This document shows, piece after piece, positions 6,734 to 13,761 of a stretch of 24,575 nt of DNA (position 1 is the stretch's first letter; each line of letters begins with the position of its first letter). A program made the translations under genes and the position numbers. This stretch comes from a bacterium (lineage in GTDB: Bacteria; Patescibacteriota; Minisyncoccia; Minisyncoccales; CG1-02-41-26). The DNA is taken from positions 1-24,575 of the forward strand of contig JAGGTS010000056.1 of NCBI GenBank assembly GCA_021163625.1, in the 5' to 3' direction. A model generated the notes under the pieces. The model saw nothing but the letters and a program-made list of their open reading frames with translations. It searched no databases and was not told the origin of the DNA.

Positions 6734-8020
6734 ATGGTGGCTAAATTTTATCTGGAAACATACGGCTGTAAGCTAAACCACGCGGATTCAGACATAATTG
6801 AGGGCATTCTTTCAAAAGATTTTAAGAAATCTGGACCTAAAGACGCTGATTTTTTCATAATAAACAGCTGCGGCGTTATCAAAAAAACAGAAGCAAAAAT
6901 TATGAAGAGAATGTCAGAGCTAAAGAGACAGAAGAAAAAAATAATTTTAGCCGGATGTTTACCGCAGATTTCTGACCAAAAAAATCTTTTCTCAATTGCC
7001 GATGGCGCTATAGGACCGGAAAACTTATTAGATATAAAAAAAGTTGCATCAAGCGTTTTGGCAGGCAAAAGGACTTTTCTTCTTAAAAAAGACAAAGTTG
7101 ACAAATCAAGGTATTTTAAATTTAATGAAGCAAAAAGACCTACCAAAGACGATGTGTCAGCCATAGTTGCTATTTCTGACGGATGCCTTGGCAATTGCTC
7201 TTACTGCGCTTCAAAATTCGCTAGGGGAGAGCTAAAAAGTTTTGATGCTGAAAATATATTAGAATATATTCGACATTTGGCAGGCAATGGGTTTAAGGAA
7301 ATCCAATTGACTTCCCAAGATACAGCTGCTTATGGGCTTGAGAATGGCCAGCAATCATTTGCCACTCTTTTAGAAAAAATTACAGAAATAAAAGGAAACT
7401 TTAAAATAAGAGTAGGGATGATGAATCCTGGTTCTGTAAAACAGATTTTAGATGACTTAATTTCGGCTTATAAAAATGAGAAAGTTTATAAATACCTCCA
7501 TTTGCCTATTCAATCTGGAGATGACGAAATTTTAAAGAAAATGAGAAGGCCGTATAATACAAAAGAAATTGTGGCGATGATTGACAAATTTAGGGAAAGT
7601 TTTCCTGATTTTTTGTTCGCGACAGACATAATTATTGGTTTTCCCGGAGAAAGCGAAAAGTCGTTTACAAAAACCCTTGAGTTTGTCAAGAAGATAAGGC
7701 CGCATATAATAAACATTACAAAATTTTCTTTGCGTCCAAGAACAGAAGCCTCGAGTTTTGCCCAAATTCCCGAACAAATAAAAAGCAAGAGGGCAAAGAA
7801 GTTAATTGAAATTTCAAAAATCATTAGAGATAAGGACAATAGAAGATTTGTTGATAAAACATTCAATGTGTTAGTTGTTAAGAAAGGCAAAAATAATACA
7901 TTTATTGCAAGGAATGAGTCTTTCAAGGCGATAATTCTTAAAAAGGGGATTGTTGGCTCCGAATCCAAGGCAAAAATTACAGGTTACAAAACGAATTATT
8001 TGATTGGCAGCCTTATTTAA
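6734..8020 (+). CDS. mtaB: Archaeal/eukaryotic-type (CDKAL1-like) tRNA t6A37 methylthiotransferase
   Basis: 428 residues, a radical-SAM methylthiotransferase. The N-terminal MTTase domain has its three cluster cysteines at C12 (TYGCK), C46 (NSCG) and C75 (AGCL). The radical-SAM cysteines are C151, C155 and C158 in GCLGNCSYCASK. A TRAM-like RNA-binding segment ends the chain (about 365-428). Among MiaB, RimO and MtaB branches, the block QLTSQDTAAYGLENG with RVGMMNP and LHLPIQSGDD matches the archaeal/CDKAL1 branch (TIGR01578-like) better than bacterial MtaB or MiaB. This family adds a methylthio group to t6A37 of ANN-decoding tRNAs, notably tRNA-Lys(UUU), which is encoded 24 bp upstream. Branch assignment is from remembered motifs and needs a tree. 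Confidence 0.85.
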   Translation: MVAKFYLETYGCKLNHADSDIIEGILSKDFKKSGPKDADFFIINSCGVIKKTEAKIMKRMSELKRQKKKIILAGCLPQISDQKNLFSIADGAIGPENLLDIKKVASSVLAGKRTFLLKKDKVDKSRYFKFNEAKRPTKDDVSAIVAISDGCLGNCSYCASKFARGELKSFDAENILEYIRHLAGNGFKEIQLTSQDTAAYGLENGQQSFATLLEKITEIKGNFKIRVGMMNPGSVKQILDDLISAYKNEKVYKYLHLPIQSGDDEILKKMRRPYNTKEIVAMIDKFRESFPDFLFATDIIIGFPGESEKSFTKTLEFVKKIRPHIINITKFSLRPRTEASSFAQIPEQIKSKRAKKLIEISKIIRDKDNRRFVDKTFNVLVVKKGKNNTFIARNESFKAIILKKGIVGSESKAKITGYKTNYLIGSLI

Positions 8021-8024
8021 ACAT

Positions 8025-8053
8025 TTGTATTTAGCCTTTTAATCTTTTATAAT
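8025..8053 (+). promoter_or_regulatory. Candidate promoter of the S41 protease gene, within an inverted repeat
   Basis: TTGTAT (8025-8030) and a perfect TATAAT (8048-8053) are spaced by 17 bp, about 38 bp before the protease ATG. The -35 box is part of TTGTATTTA (8025-8033), which is repeated in inverted orientation at 8057-8065 and followed by TTTTATTTT. The same DNA could therefore act as a weak, long-loop terminator of the upstream gene. Confidence 0.45.
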
Positions 8054-8090
8054 TGATAAATACAATTTTATTTTAATTAGAAACACGAAG

Positions 8091-9323
8091 ATGAAAAAAA
8101 TAGTAAAGTTAATTCTTATATTAGTTGCTGTACTTGTTTTATTTTCTACTTATAAACTTGGGATTTACATTGGCGAGGAGAATATTTTAAAGACTGCTCC
8201 AAGCCAGATTTCAGGTCAAGTCAGCAACGAAGAAAAAGGAAATGTTGATTTTTCTATTTTCTGGGAAGCATGGAGGCAGCTTGAGCGAACTTTTTTAGAT
8301 AAGAGCAAGATAGACTACCAAAAAATGGTTTACGGCGCTATTAGAGGAATGGTTGAAAGTTTAGGAGACCCTTATACAGATTATTTTGACCCAAAAGAGA
8401 CGAAAGAGTTTAGCCAGGAGCTTTCTGGCAAGTATGAAGGAGTTGGCATGGAAATAGGCATAAAAAATAGCGAGTTGACTGTAATTGCCCCTCTCAAAGG
8501 AGGTCCGGCTGAAAAAGCGGGAATCAGGGCCGGCGATAAAATATTAAAAATTGACGATATTTATACAAAGGACCTTTCTGTTGACCGTGCCGCAAGCCTG
8601 ATAAGAGGAAAAAAGGGGACAAAAGTCACCCTCTTAATAGAGCGAAAGTCTTGGCTTAAACCAAAAAGTTTTGAATTGAAAAGGCAAGTTATTAAAATAC
8701 CAACTTTAAAATGGGAGCTTATTGATGAAAACCAAAGGAATAATAAAAATAAAATTGCTTTAATAAAAATTTACCAATTCAACCGGCTGCTTGAAGGAGA
8801 TTTTAAGAAAATTTCTTTTAACATTTTAAAATCAGGCGCGGATAGAATAATTTTAGATTTGCGGAATAATCCGGGAGGCTTTCTTGATGTAGCAGAAAAT
8901 ATTGCCGGGTATTTCCTCAAAAATGGGGATGTTGTTGTTATGCAAGATAGCGGAGCGGGTTCTAAAATTGAAAAATATAAATCAGGAGGGAATGCGGTAT
9001 TCTCAAACTATCCGATTGTTGTTTTGATAAATAATGGTTCTGCTTCAGCTGCAGAAATACTGGCAGGGGCCCTTAGAGATGATAGGGGTGTTAAGCTTAT
9101 CGGCCAAACCTCTTTTGGCAAAGGCTCTGTTCAGAGAAGGGTAATGCTCTCTGACGGCTCATCATTGAAAGTAACAATTGCTAAATGGCTTACACCAAAC
9201 GGGTATTCAATAGATAAGAAAGGGTTAGAGCCCGATATAGACATTGAAATGACCGAAGATGATTGGAATAATGACCGCGATCCGCAATTACAAAAGGCAA
9301 TAGAGGTTGTAGACGGTTTATAA
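8091..9323 (+). CDS. C-terminal processing protease, S41 family (CtpA/Prc-like)
   Basis: 410 residues. A single N-terminal hydrophobic helix (about 5-27) after MKK acts as membrane anchor or signal, so the enzyme works outside the cytoplasmic membrane. The S41 N-terminal helical part (55-110) has the typical YTDYFDPKE. A PDZ domain (about 115-185, GVGMEIGIKN then GPAEKAGIRAGDKIL) recognises C-terminal tails of substrates. The catalytic core has ILDLRNNPGG near 255 and the Ser/Lys dyad S319 (NGSASAAEI) and K344 (SFGKGSVQ), 25 residues apart as in Prc and plant CtpA. The family trims or degrades envelope proteins; the target here is unknown. It stands between mtaB and rplI with candidate promoters on both sides. 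Confidence 0.95.
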   Translation: MKKIVKLILILVAVLVLFSTYKLGIYIGEENILKTAPSQISGQVSNEEKGNVDFSIFWEAWRQLERTFLDKSKIDYQKMVYGAIRGMVESLGDPYTDYFDPKETKEFSQELSGKYEGVGMEIGIKNSELTVIAPLKGGPAEKAGIRAGDKILKIDDIYTKDLSVDRAASLIRGKKGTKVTLLIERKSWLKPKSFELKRQVIKIPTLKWELIDENQRNNKNKIALIKIYQFNRLLEGDFKKISFNILKSGADRIILDLRNNPGGFLDVAENIAGYFLKNGDVVVMQDSGAGSKIEKYKSGGNAVFSNYPIVVLINNGSASAAEILAGALRDDRGVKLIGQTSFGKGSVQRRVMLSDGSSLKVTIAKWLTPNGYSIDKKGLEPDIDIEMTEDDWNNDRDPQLQKAIEVVDGL

Positions 9324-9335
9324 AATGGTTATAAT
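9307..9335 (+). promoter_or_regulatory. Candidate promoter of rplI-pyrG
   Basis: TTGTAG (9307-9312) and a perfect TATAAT (9330-9335) are spaced by 17 bp; the -35 box overlaps the 3' end of the protease gene. The leader to rplI would be about 100 nt. It contains TGCCT and AGGCA blocks that could form a weak long-range stem, but no ribosomal-protein leader motif I recognise. Confidence 0.45.
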
Positions 9336-9443
9336 ATAAAATATAAATTGCTTTATCTGCAAAAAATTTATCTTGCCTAATTAAGTCGTTTTTGTTAAAT
9401 AAACAGGCAGGATAATGAGCATTATAAGTTATCAAATAAAGTT

Positions 9444-9893
9444 ATGAAAATAGTCTTATTAAAAGATGTAAACGGACTGGGCTCGAAATACGAAGTAAAA
9501 AATGTCGCTTTTGGCTATGCAAAGAATTATTTAATTCCTCGTGGCTTGGCAAAAAAAGCTGACGCTAATGTTGTGGAATGGGCAGAAAAGATGAAGGAAA
9601 TGGAAGAGGAAAAAGCAAGGCAGGATTTAGAAAAAGTTGGAAGCTTGGTAGGGAAAATTGACGGCCTTGAAGTCGAAATACCTGTTAAAGTAGGGGAAAA
9701 GGGGCAACTTTTTGAGAAAATAAGTCCAAAAAAGATTGCGGGCAGGCTAAAAGAAATGGGCTTTGACATCAAAAAAGAAAACATAGAAATTGAAAGAGAG
9801 ATAAAAGAAGTTGGAGAATTTCCAGCAAAAGTTAAGTTCGAGCATAATCTTGAAGCAGAGATAAAAGTAATTTTAGTTCAAGACAACAGTTAA
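9444..9893 (+). CDS. rplI: 50S ribosomal protein bL9
   Basis: 149 residues, the normal length. The N-terminal rRNA-binding domain reads MKIVLLKDVNGLGSKYEVKNVAFGYAKNYLIPRGLAKKA, a near-perfect bL9 signature. A long connecting helix (about 40-80) and the C-terminal domain follow, with the KISPKKIAGRLKEMGFDI block. bL9 binds at the base of the L1 stalk and helps restrain frameshifting. Some CPR lineages are reported to lack bL9, so its presence has taxonomic value. pyrG starts 11 bp after its stop, suggesting co-transcription. No Shine-Dalgarno precedes the ATG. Confidence 0.97.
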   Translation: MKIVLLKDVNGLGSKYEVKNVAFGYAKNYLIPRGLAKKADANVVEWAEKMKEMEEEKARQDLEKVGSLVGKIDGLEVEIPVKVGEKGQLFEKISPKKIAGRLKEMGFDIKKENIEIEREIKEVGEFPAKVKFEHNLEAEIKVILVQDNS

Positions 9894-9904
9894 TAGTTGT
9901 ATAT

Positions 9905-11590
9905 ATGACAAAGTATATTTTTGTTGCCGGCGGGGTGATGTCGGGTATTGGCAAAGGTGTGACTGTTTCATCAATAGGAAGAATTCTTAAAAGCAAGGGA
10001 TTTAATGTTCAGGCAGTGAAAATTGACCCGTATATAAACGTTGACGCCGGAACAATGAATCCAATTGAGCATGGGGAAGTGTTTGTCACGGAAGACGGAA
10101 CTGAATGCGACCAGGATATTGGCAACTATGAAAGGTTTTTGGATAAAAATCTAAATACAGAAAATTACTTGACAACGGGAAGAGTTTATCAGACGGTTAT
10201 AGGAAGAGAGAGAAATTTAGGATACAACGGCAAGTGTGTGGAAGTCATCCCGCATATACCCCAGGAAGTTATTTTGAGGTTGAATAAAGTTGCGAAGAAA
10301 AGCAATGCCGATTTCTGTTTAGTTGAGATAGGGGGGACGGTTGGCGAATACCAGAACTTAGTTTTTTTAGAGGCAGCAAGAATGCTGCGTTTAAGACATC
10401 CAAAGGATGTTGTTTTTGTTTTGGTAAGTTATCTTCCTGTGCCTGAAATGATAGGCGAGATGAAAACAAAGCCGACTCAATATGCTGTTAGGTCTTTAAA
10501 TATGGCAGGAATCCAACCGGATATTATAATTGCCCGTTCTCGTTATCCGCTTGACAAAATAAGAAAAGAAAAGATTTCTACATTTTGTAATGTTTCAGAG
10601 AAAGATGTTATTTCTGCGCCTGACATTAGCTCTATTTATGAGATACCGATTAATTTTGAAAAAGATAATTTAGGAAATAGAATATTAAAAAAAGTTGGCT
10701 TAAAAGGCAGGCAAAGCAAACTGGGCGACTGGCAAAAGCTTGTAAAAACAATTCACTCGAGGCGCCAGAAGGTCATTAAAATCGGCATTGTTGGAAAATA
10801 TTTTAAAACTGGGAATTTTACACTACTAGACTCTTATGTATCAGTTATTGAGGCTATAAAGCATGCTTGTTATTCCTTTAATTTTAAACCCGAGATTGTA
10901 TGGCTTAATTCAGAGGAATATGAAAAAAATCCAAAAAAAATTTTGGAATTAAAACAATTTGATGGAATAATCGTCCCTGGCGGATTTGGCAAAAGGGGAG
11001 TTGAGGGCAAAATAAAAGCTATTAAATTCGTTAGAGAGCATAAAATTCCATTTTTAGGCCTTTGTTTTGGTATGCAGCTTGCTGTTATAGAGTTTGCAAG
11101 AAACGTTTGCAAGTTAAAAAACGCAACTTCTTCTGAATTTTATATTACCCAAGGAAAGGGAGGCCAGCTTGACAAACTGAAAAGTTTAAAAAACAAAACA
11201 ATAGAGCCTGTGATTGATATTATGGCAAGCCAAAAAGAGAAAATTAAAATGGGAAAATATGGCGGCACAATGAGGCTTGGCGCCTATCAATGTAAGTTAG
11301 AGAACAAAAGTTTGGCAAAGAAAGCCTATAAGCAGTCTGTTGTTTACGAAAGACATCGCCATCGGTATGAGCTGAATAATTTATATCGGCAAGCGCTAGA
11401 AGATAGAGGGATGAAAATGTCTGGCATAAATCCTGAAACTAATCTGGTTGAGATTATAGAGGTTAAAAATCACCCATTCTTTTTGGCTAGCCAATTTCAC
11501 CCAGAATTTAAATCAAGGCCATTATCTCCCCATCCGCTATTTAAAGAGTTCATAAAAGCTTGCAGTAAAAAAAAGCAAAAGGAAAAGTAA
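9905..11590 (+). CDS. pyrG: CTP synthase (glutamine hydrolysing)
   Basis: 561 residues with both domains. The synthetase domain begins KYIFVAGGVMSGIGKGVTVS (P-loop-like) and has KIDPYINVDAGTMNP, EHGEVFVTEDGTE and IGEMKTKPTQ. The class I glutamine amidotransferase domain (about 295-555) has the oxyanion loop GIIVPGGFGKRG, the nucleophile Cys in FLGLCFGMQLA and the His/Glu pair in SQFHPEFKSRP. It aminates UTP to CTP using ammonia channelled from glutamine, with GTP as activator. The usual V-V-S-S-L-G-K-G opening is VMSGIGKG here, a conservative variant. It is the last plus-strand gene before the strand switch. Confidence 0.97.
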   Translation: MTKYIFVAGGVMSGIGKGVTVSSIGRILKSKGFNVQAVKIDPYINVDAGTMNPIEHGEVFVTEDGTECDQDIGNYERFLDKNLNTENYLTTGRVYQTVIGRERNLGYNGKCVEVIPHIPQEVILRLNKVAKKSNADFCLVEIGGTVGEYQNLVFLEAARMLRLRHPKDVVFVLVSYLPVPEMIGEMKTKPTQYAVRSLNMAGIQPDIIIARSRYPLDKIRKEKISTFCNVSEKDVISAPDISSIYEIPINFEKDNLGNRILKKVGLKGRQSKLGDWQKLVKTIHSRRQKVIKIGIVGKYFKTGNFTLLDSYVSVIEAIKHACYSFNFKPEIVWLNSEEYEKNPKKILELKQFDGIIVPGGFGKRGVEGKIKAIKFVREHKIPFLGLCFGMQLAVIEFARNVCKLKNATSSEFYITQGKGGQLDKLKSLKNKTIEPVIDIMASQKEKIKMGKYGGTMRLGAYQCKLENKSLAKKAYKQSVVYERHRHRYELNNLYRQALEDRGMKMSGINPETNLVEIIEVKNHPFFLASQFHPEFKSRPLSPHPLFKEFIKACSKKKQKEK

Positions 11591-11635
11591 AATTATAATA
11601 ATAATAGTGGTGGAAAGTGGAGTAATTTAGATAAG

Positions 11636-11908
11636 CTAAATAACATGGACAACCTTTGCAATCCGCTGGCCGCCATTAAAAAGCTTTTTTCTTTTTGTGG
11701 TAAATTTAACAGTTCCTTGCTTTAAAGCAAAAATAGTATGGTCTTTTCCGCAGCCAACATTTTTCCCCGGCAGGAATTTTGTTCCGCGCTGCCTTATAAT
11801 TATCATTCCGGGTTTAACTTTTTGGCCTCCGAAAACCTTAACTCCTAAATATTTTGGCCGTGAATCTCTGCCAAGATTTGTTGAGCCCTTTGATTTTGTT
11901 TTAGACAT
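11636..11908 (-). CDS. rpmA: 50S ribosomal protein bL27
   Basis: 90 residues from the ATG at 11908 (MSKTKSKGSTNLGRDS), matching bL27 in length and content (LGVKVFGGQKVKPG, IIRQRGTKFLPGKNVGCGKDHTIFALKQG). The reading frame is open for 21 more codons upstream to 11971, but that stretch is hydrophobic, unlike bL27, and overlaps the predicted promoter, so the inner ATG is chosen. The N-terminus of bL27 reaches the peptidyl-transferase centre. The usual partner bL21 gene is not adjacent. It converges with pyrG, the stop codons being 45 bp apart, with only a weak TTTAG/CTAAA hairpin between. Confidence 0.95.
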   Translation of the reverse strand: MSKTKSKGSTNLGRDSRPKYLGVKVFGGQKVKPGMIIIRQRGTKFLPGKNVGCGKDHTIFALKQGTVKFTTKRKKLFNGGQRIAKVVHVI

Positions 11909-11918
11909 ATTATATAGT
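11890..11918 (+). promoter_or_regulatory. Candidate promoter of the small membrane-protein ORF
   Basis: TTGATT (11890-11895) and TATAGT (11913-11918) are spaced by exactly 17 bp, with the -35 lying in the first codons of rpmA on the other strand. Predicted start is near 11925, 18 nt before the small ORF. Confidence 0.4.
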
Positions 11919-11942
11919 AAGTAATTTTTCCAAACTATTAGA

Positions 11943-11971
11943 ATGATACCAGATATTAAAAAAAAATTCAA
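11943..11971 (-). promoter_or_regulatory. Candidate extended -10 promoter of rpmA
   Basis: On the minus strand TTGAAT (11966-11971) and TATCAT (11943-11948) are spaced by 17 bp, with TGG just before the -10 (extended -10). Predicted start is near 11936, giving a leader of about 28 nt. The -10 box overlaps the start codon of the opposing small ORF. Confidence 0.55.
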
Positions 11972-12119
11972 GAATAACTTGAATAATATATTACTGTTTT
12001 TTCTTGTTTTCCTTTTATGCCTTTTATCTTTTAGTATTGGTTTTTTAACAGAGTATTATATTAACAAGCCTGATATTCAAATTACCAATGGAGACAGAAA
12101 CCAAAATCTAACTCCTTAA
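11943..12119 (+). CDS. Small single-pass membrane protein, 58 residues, unknown function
   Basis: An ATG at 11943 opens 58 codons to TAA at 12117. The product has a basic head (MIPDIKKKFKNN), one strong TM helix (about residues 16-36, ILLFFLVFLLCLLSFSIGF) and a short polar tail (TEYYINKPDIQITNGDRNQ). By topology rules the N-terminus should be inside. It recalls the opening of longer one-TM proteins common in Parcubacteria genomes, so it could be a shortened member; I do not recognise a named family. Support comes from the positive-inside head, a clean TM and a candidate promoter 25 bp upstream. It is the only plus-strand gene right of 11.6 kb and converges on xer (stop codons 15 bp apart). 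It might be a chance ORF. Confidence 0.5.
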   Translation: MIPDIKKKFKNNLNNILLFFLVFLLCLLSFSIGFLTEYYINKPDIQITNGDRNQNLTP

Positions 12120-12134
12120 TATCAATATTAATCA

Positions 12135-13106
12135 TTAATCCTTTAAAGGATGATATTTACGTTGGATTTTTTCTGCATATCTATCAGATGTATGGACATA
12201 ACGAGTGGTGGTATCGAGCGATTCGTGGCCTAGAAGTATTTGTATTGCCGCAGGGTTTGCGCCATTTTCTGCAAGATAAGTTGCGAACGCATGGCGTATC
12301 CCGTGAGCATTTATAGGAACATTTATGCCTAAAATTTCTCTATATTTTTTAATTTTATATTCTATATAATTTGGCGATATTTTTTTATCTCTTTTTTTGT
12401 TATTCCTGCCGCGGTAGGGGACAAATAGGTAAGGGGAGTCTGTTTTTCCTCGTATTTCTAAATATTTTTCAAGATGCACCTTTGCTCTTTTTGTTAAATA
12501 TACAAACCTTTCTTTTTTGCCTTTTCCTAAAATGAAAATTCTACCTTCTTTGTCAATTTGCGCTTTTTTTAAGTTAACTAACTCTGATATTCTCATTCCG
12601 GTTGAAAAGAGCATTTCTAATATCGCTCGATTTCTAATGGCTATCTTTTTATTTTTTTCAAAATTAGTCGGAAATTCAATAATTTTTATTATTTCTTCGA
12701 ACTGTGCGACGCGCGGGTGCTTCTTTGTTGTTTTTGCTAACTTTACCATTTCAGGCGAGATTGGACTATTATAATCCATATCTATCAGAAATTTTAGATA
12801 TGCCCTTAGGGCGGAAAGCATCCTATTTTGTGAAAAACTGCTTAATTTTTTCTTTCCAGCAATATATTTTGCTGTTTTTCGGTCTTGAGACGCAAGATAG
12901 GCCTTATAATTTAAGATAGTTTTTTTATTTATTTTGTTGAATTCTAAGTTAATTTCCCTTAAAAAATTTTCAAAAACATTTAAATCCCTTTCATAGTTAT
13001 AAATAGTTTCTTGAGAATAATTATTTGTTTGGAGACTTAGCAGAAAATCGTCTACATAGGGGAGTCTTATTGATTTTGGCTTATTGCCATTATTATTTGT
13101 TATCAT
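12135..13106 (-). CDS. xerC: XerC/XerD-type tyrosine recombinase
   Basis: 323 residues. A SAM-like N-terminal core-binding domain (about 13-110) precedes the catalytic domain. All catalytic residues are visible: R172 (STGMRISELV), K195 (ILGKGKKERFV), H268 and R271 (NAHGIRHAFATYL), H294 (LLGHESLDTT) and the nucleophile Y303 (TRYVHT). Length and spacing match chromosome-dimer resolution recombinases better than phage integrases, and no phage genes are nearby. In lineages with one Xer protein it acts alone at dif, activated by FtsK or without it. Upstream lies a 12-6-12 palindrome that resembles dif and overlaps the promoter. I cannot tell XerC from XerD or a single-Xer type, so the symbol is approximate. 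Confidence 0.9.
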   Translation of the reverse strand: MITNNNGNKPKSIRLPYVDDFLLSLQTNNYSQETIYNYERDLNVFENFLREINLEFNKINKKTILNYKAYLASQDRKTAKYIAGKKKLSSFSQNRMLSALRAYLKFLIDMDYNSPISPEMVKLAKTTKKHPRVAQFEEIIKIIEFPTNFEKNKKIAIRNRAILEMLFSTGMRISELVNLKKAQIDKEGRIFILGKGKKERFVYLTKRAKVHLEKYLEIRGKTDSPYLFVPYRGRNNKKRDKKISPNYIEYKIKKYREILGINVPINAHGIRHAFATYLAENGANPAAIQILLGHESLDTTTRYVHTSDRYAEKIQRKYHPLKD

Positions 13107-13123
13107 AGGCTTTTAGTGTTTTT

Positions 13124-13153
13124 AATTGAGTGTAAGAGATATTATACTCAATT
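13124..13153. other. Candidate dif site (or xer operator): perfect-arm 12-6-12 palindrome
   Basis: Arms AATTGAGTGTAA (13124-13135) and TTATACTCAATT (13142-13153) pair over their full 12 bp with one G-T, around a 6-bp centre, GAGATA. dif sites have 11-bp arms around a 6-bp centre, with inner ends TAA and TTAT, as here. The right arm matches the E. coli XerD half-site TTATGTTAAAT at 8 of 11 positions and the left arm matches the XerC half-site GGTGCGCATAA at 6 of 11. It is 18 bp upstream of the xer ATG and near the convergent strand switch. Its right arm also covers a TATAAT of the xer promoter, so it may instead be an operator. Confidence 0.5.
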
Positions 13154-13155
13154 TA

Positions 13156-13184
13156 AGTTTAGCAATAATAAAACATACTGTCAA
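13156..13184 (-). promoter_or_regulatory. Candidate promoter of xer
   Basis: On the minus strand a perfect TTGACA (13179-13184) is followed after 17 bp by TAAACT (13156-13161). A perfect TATAAT lies further down (13141-13146), inside the palindrome, and could serve as an alternative -10. Both would start transcription in or beside the palindrome. Confidence 0.5.
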
Positions 13185-13185
13185 T

Positions 13186-13205
13186 AGTTATTATAAGTTA
13201 TTATA
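13186..13205. repeat. Tandem 10-bp repeat upstream of xer
   Basis: AGTTATTATA occurs twice in direct tandem, at 13186-13195 and 13196-13205, just upstream of the xer -35 box. No function is evident. Confidence 0.45.
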
Positions 13206-13294
13206 CTTTTTATGCTTACCTTTACTTTTATACCTATCTCTACCCTATCCTGCTGTTAAAAGATATGCAAAGGCAGGGCAAGTAAAAATAGTTT

Positions 13295-13747
13295 TTATTT
13301 AATTAAATCTTTTAACCCGTTCCAGAGATTATGACATTTCTCCTTTATTTGGGATATCAATTCTTCTTTCTTGTTTCTAAAATCTCTCAATACCTGATAT
13401 TTCTTTTTTTCATACCAACTTTTTATTTTTGGCAAAACATTGCCCTGCCACCAGTTTTTTATTTTATTATGAAACTTTTCCCAAGCGCTAAAAACTTTCT
13501 TATTTTCCTTGTCTAATATATTGTTTTTGCCAAGCAATTTTTCTTCCTGCTCTAAGTTTTTGATAGATGCCTTAACTGCTTGCTGTTCTGAAGGCGCTGC
13601 AAAGGCAATTGGCTTGTGGCCGTTTTCTATTCCGATTGCCTTGCAAGAAAAAAATAATAGCAATAATAAGGAAAATAAAAATAACAGGCAATTTATTGTT
13701 TTCCCTCTTTTTATAATATATTTTTTTATAAAAGTTAGATATTTCAT
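13295..13747 (-). CDS. Hypothetical basic protein with one N-terminal membrane segment
   Basis: 150 residues that I do not recognise. A basic head (MKYLTFIKKYIIKRGK) is followed by a long hydrophobic segment (about 18-38, CLLFLFSLLLLLFFSCKAIG), then a mostly helical, Lys-rich and Trp-containing region (FSAWEKFHNKIKNWW, IKSWYEKKKYQVLRD, LWNGLKDLIK). The hydrophobic segment could be a signal anchor or signal peptide. The FFSC sequence is a poor lipobox, so lipidation is doubtful. The rest would face the outside. The gene starts 14 bp after the gltX stop on the same strand, so it is probably the last gene of that transcript. The 188 bp between it and xer show no strong terminator. Confidence 0.75.
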   Translation of the reverse strand: MKYLTFIKKYIIKRGKTINCLLFLFSLLLLLFFSCKAIGIENGHKPIAFAAPSEQQAVKASIKNLEQEEKLLGKNNILDKENKKVFSAWEKFHNKIKNWWQGNVLPKIKSWYEKKKYQVLRDFRNKKEELISQIKEKCHNLWNGLKDLIK

Positions 13748-13761
13748 ATTAAAATTGCCAT

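Noticed and set aside
11909..11971. N-terminal extension of bL27 to an upstream ATG
   Set aside because: The added 21 residues are hydrophobic, unlike any bL27, and the DNA holds the rpmA promoter; the inner ATG matches the family start.
12135..13106. Xer-like recombinase as the integrase of a mobile element
   Set aside because: No phage, conjugation or attachment-site genes are nearby, the length fits XerC/D, and neighbours are core genes.
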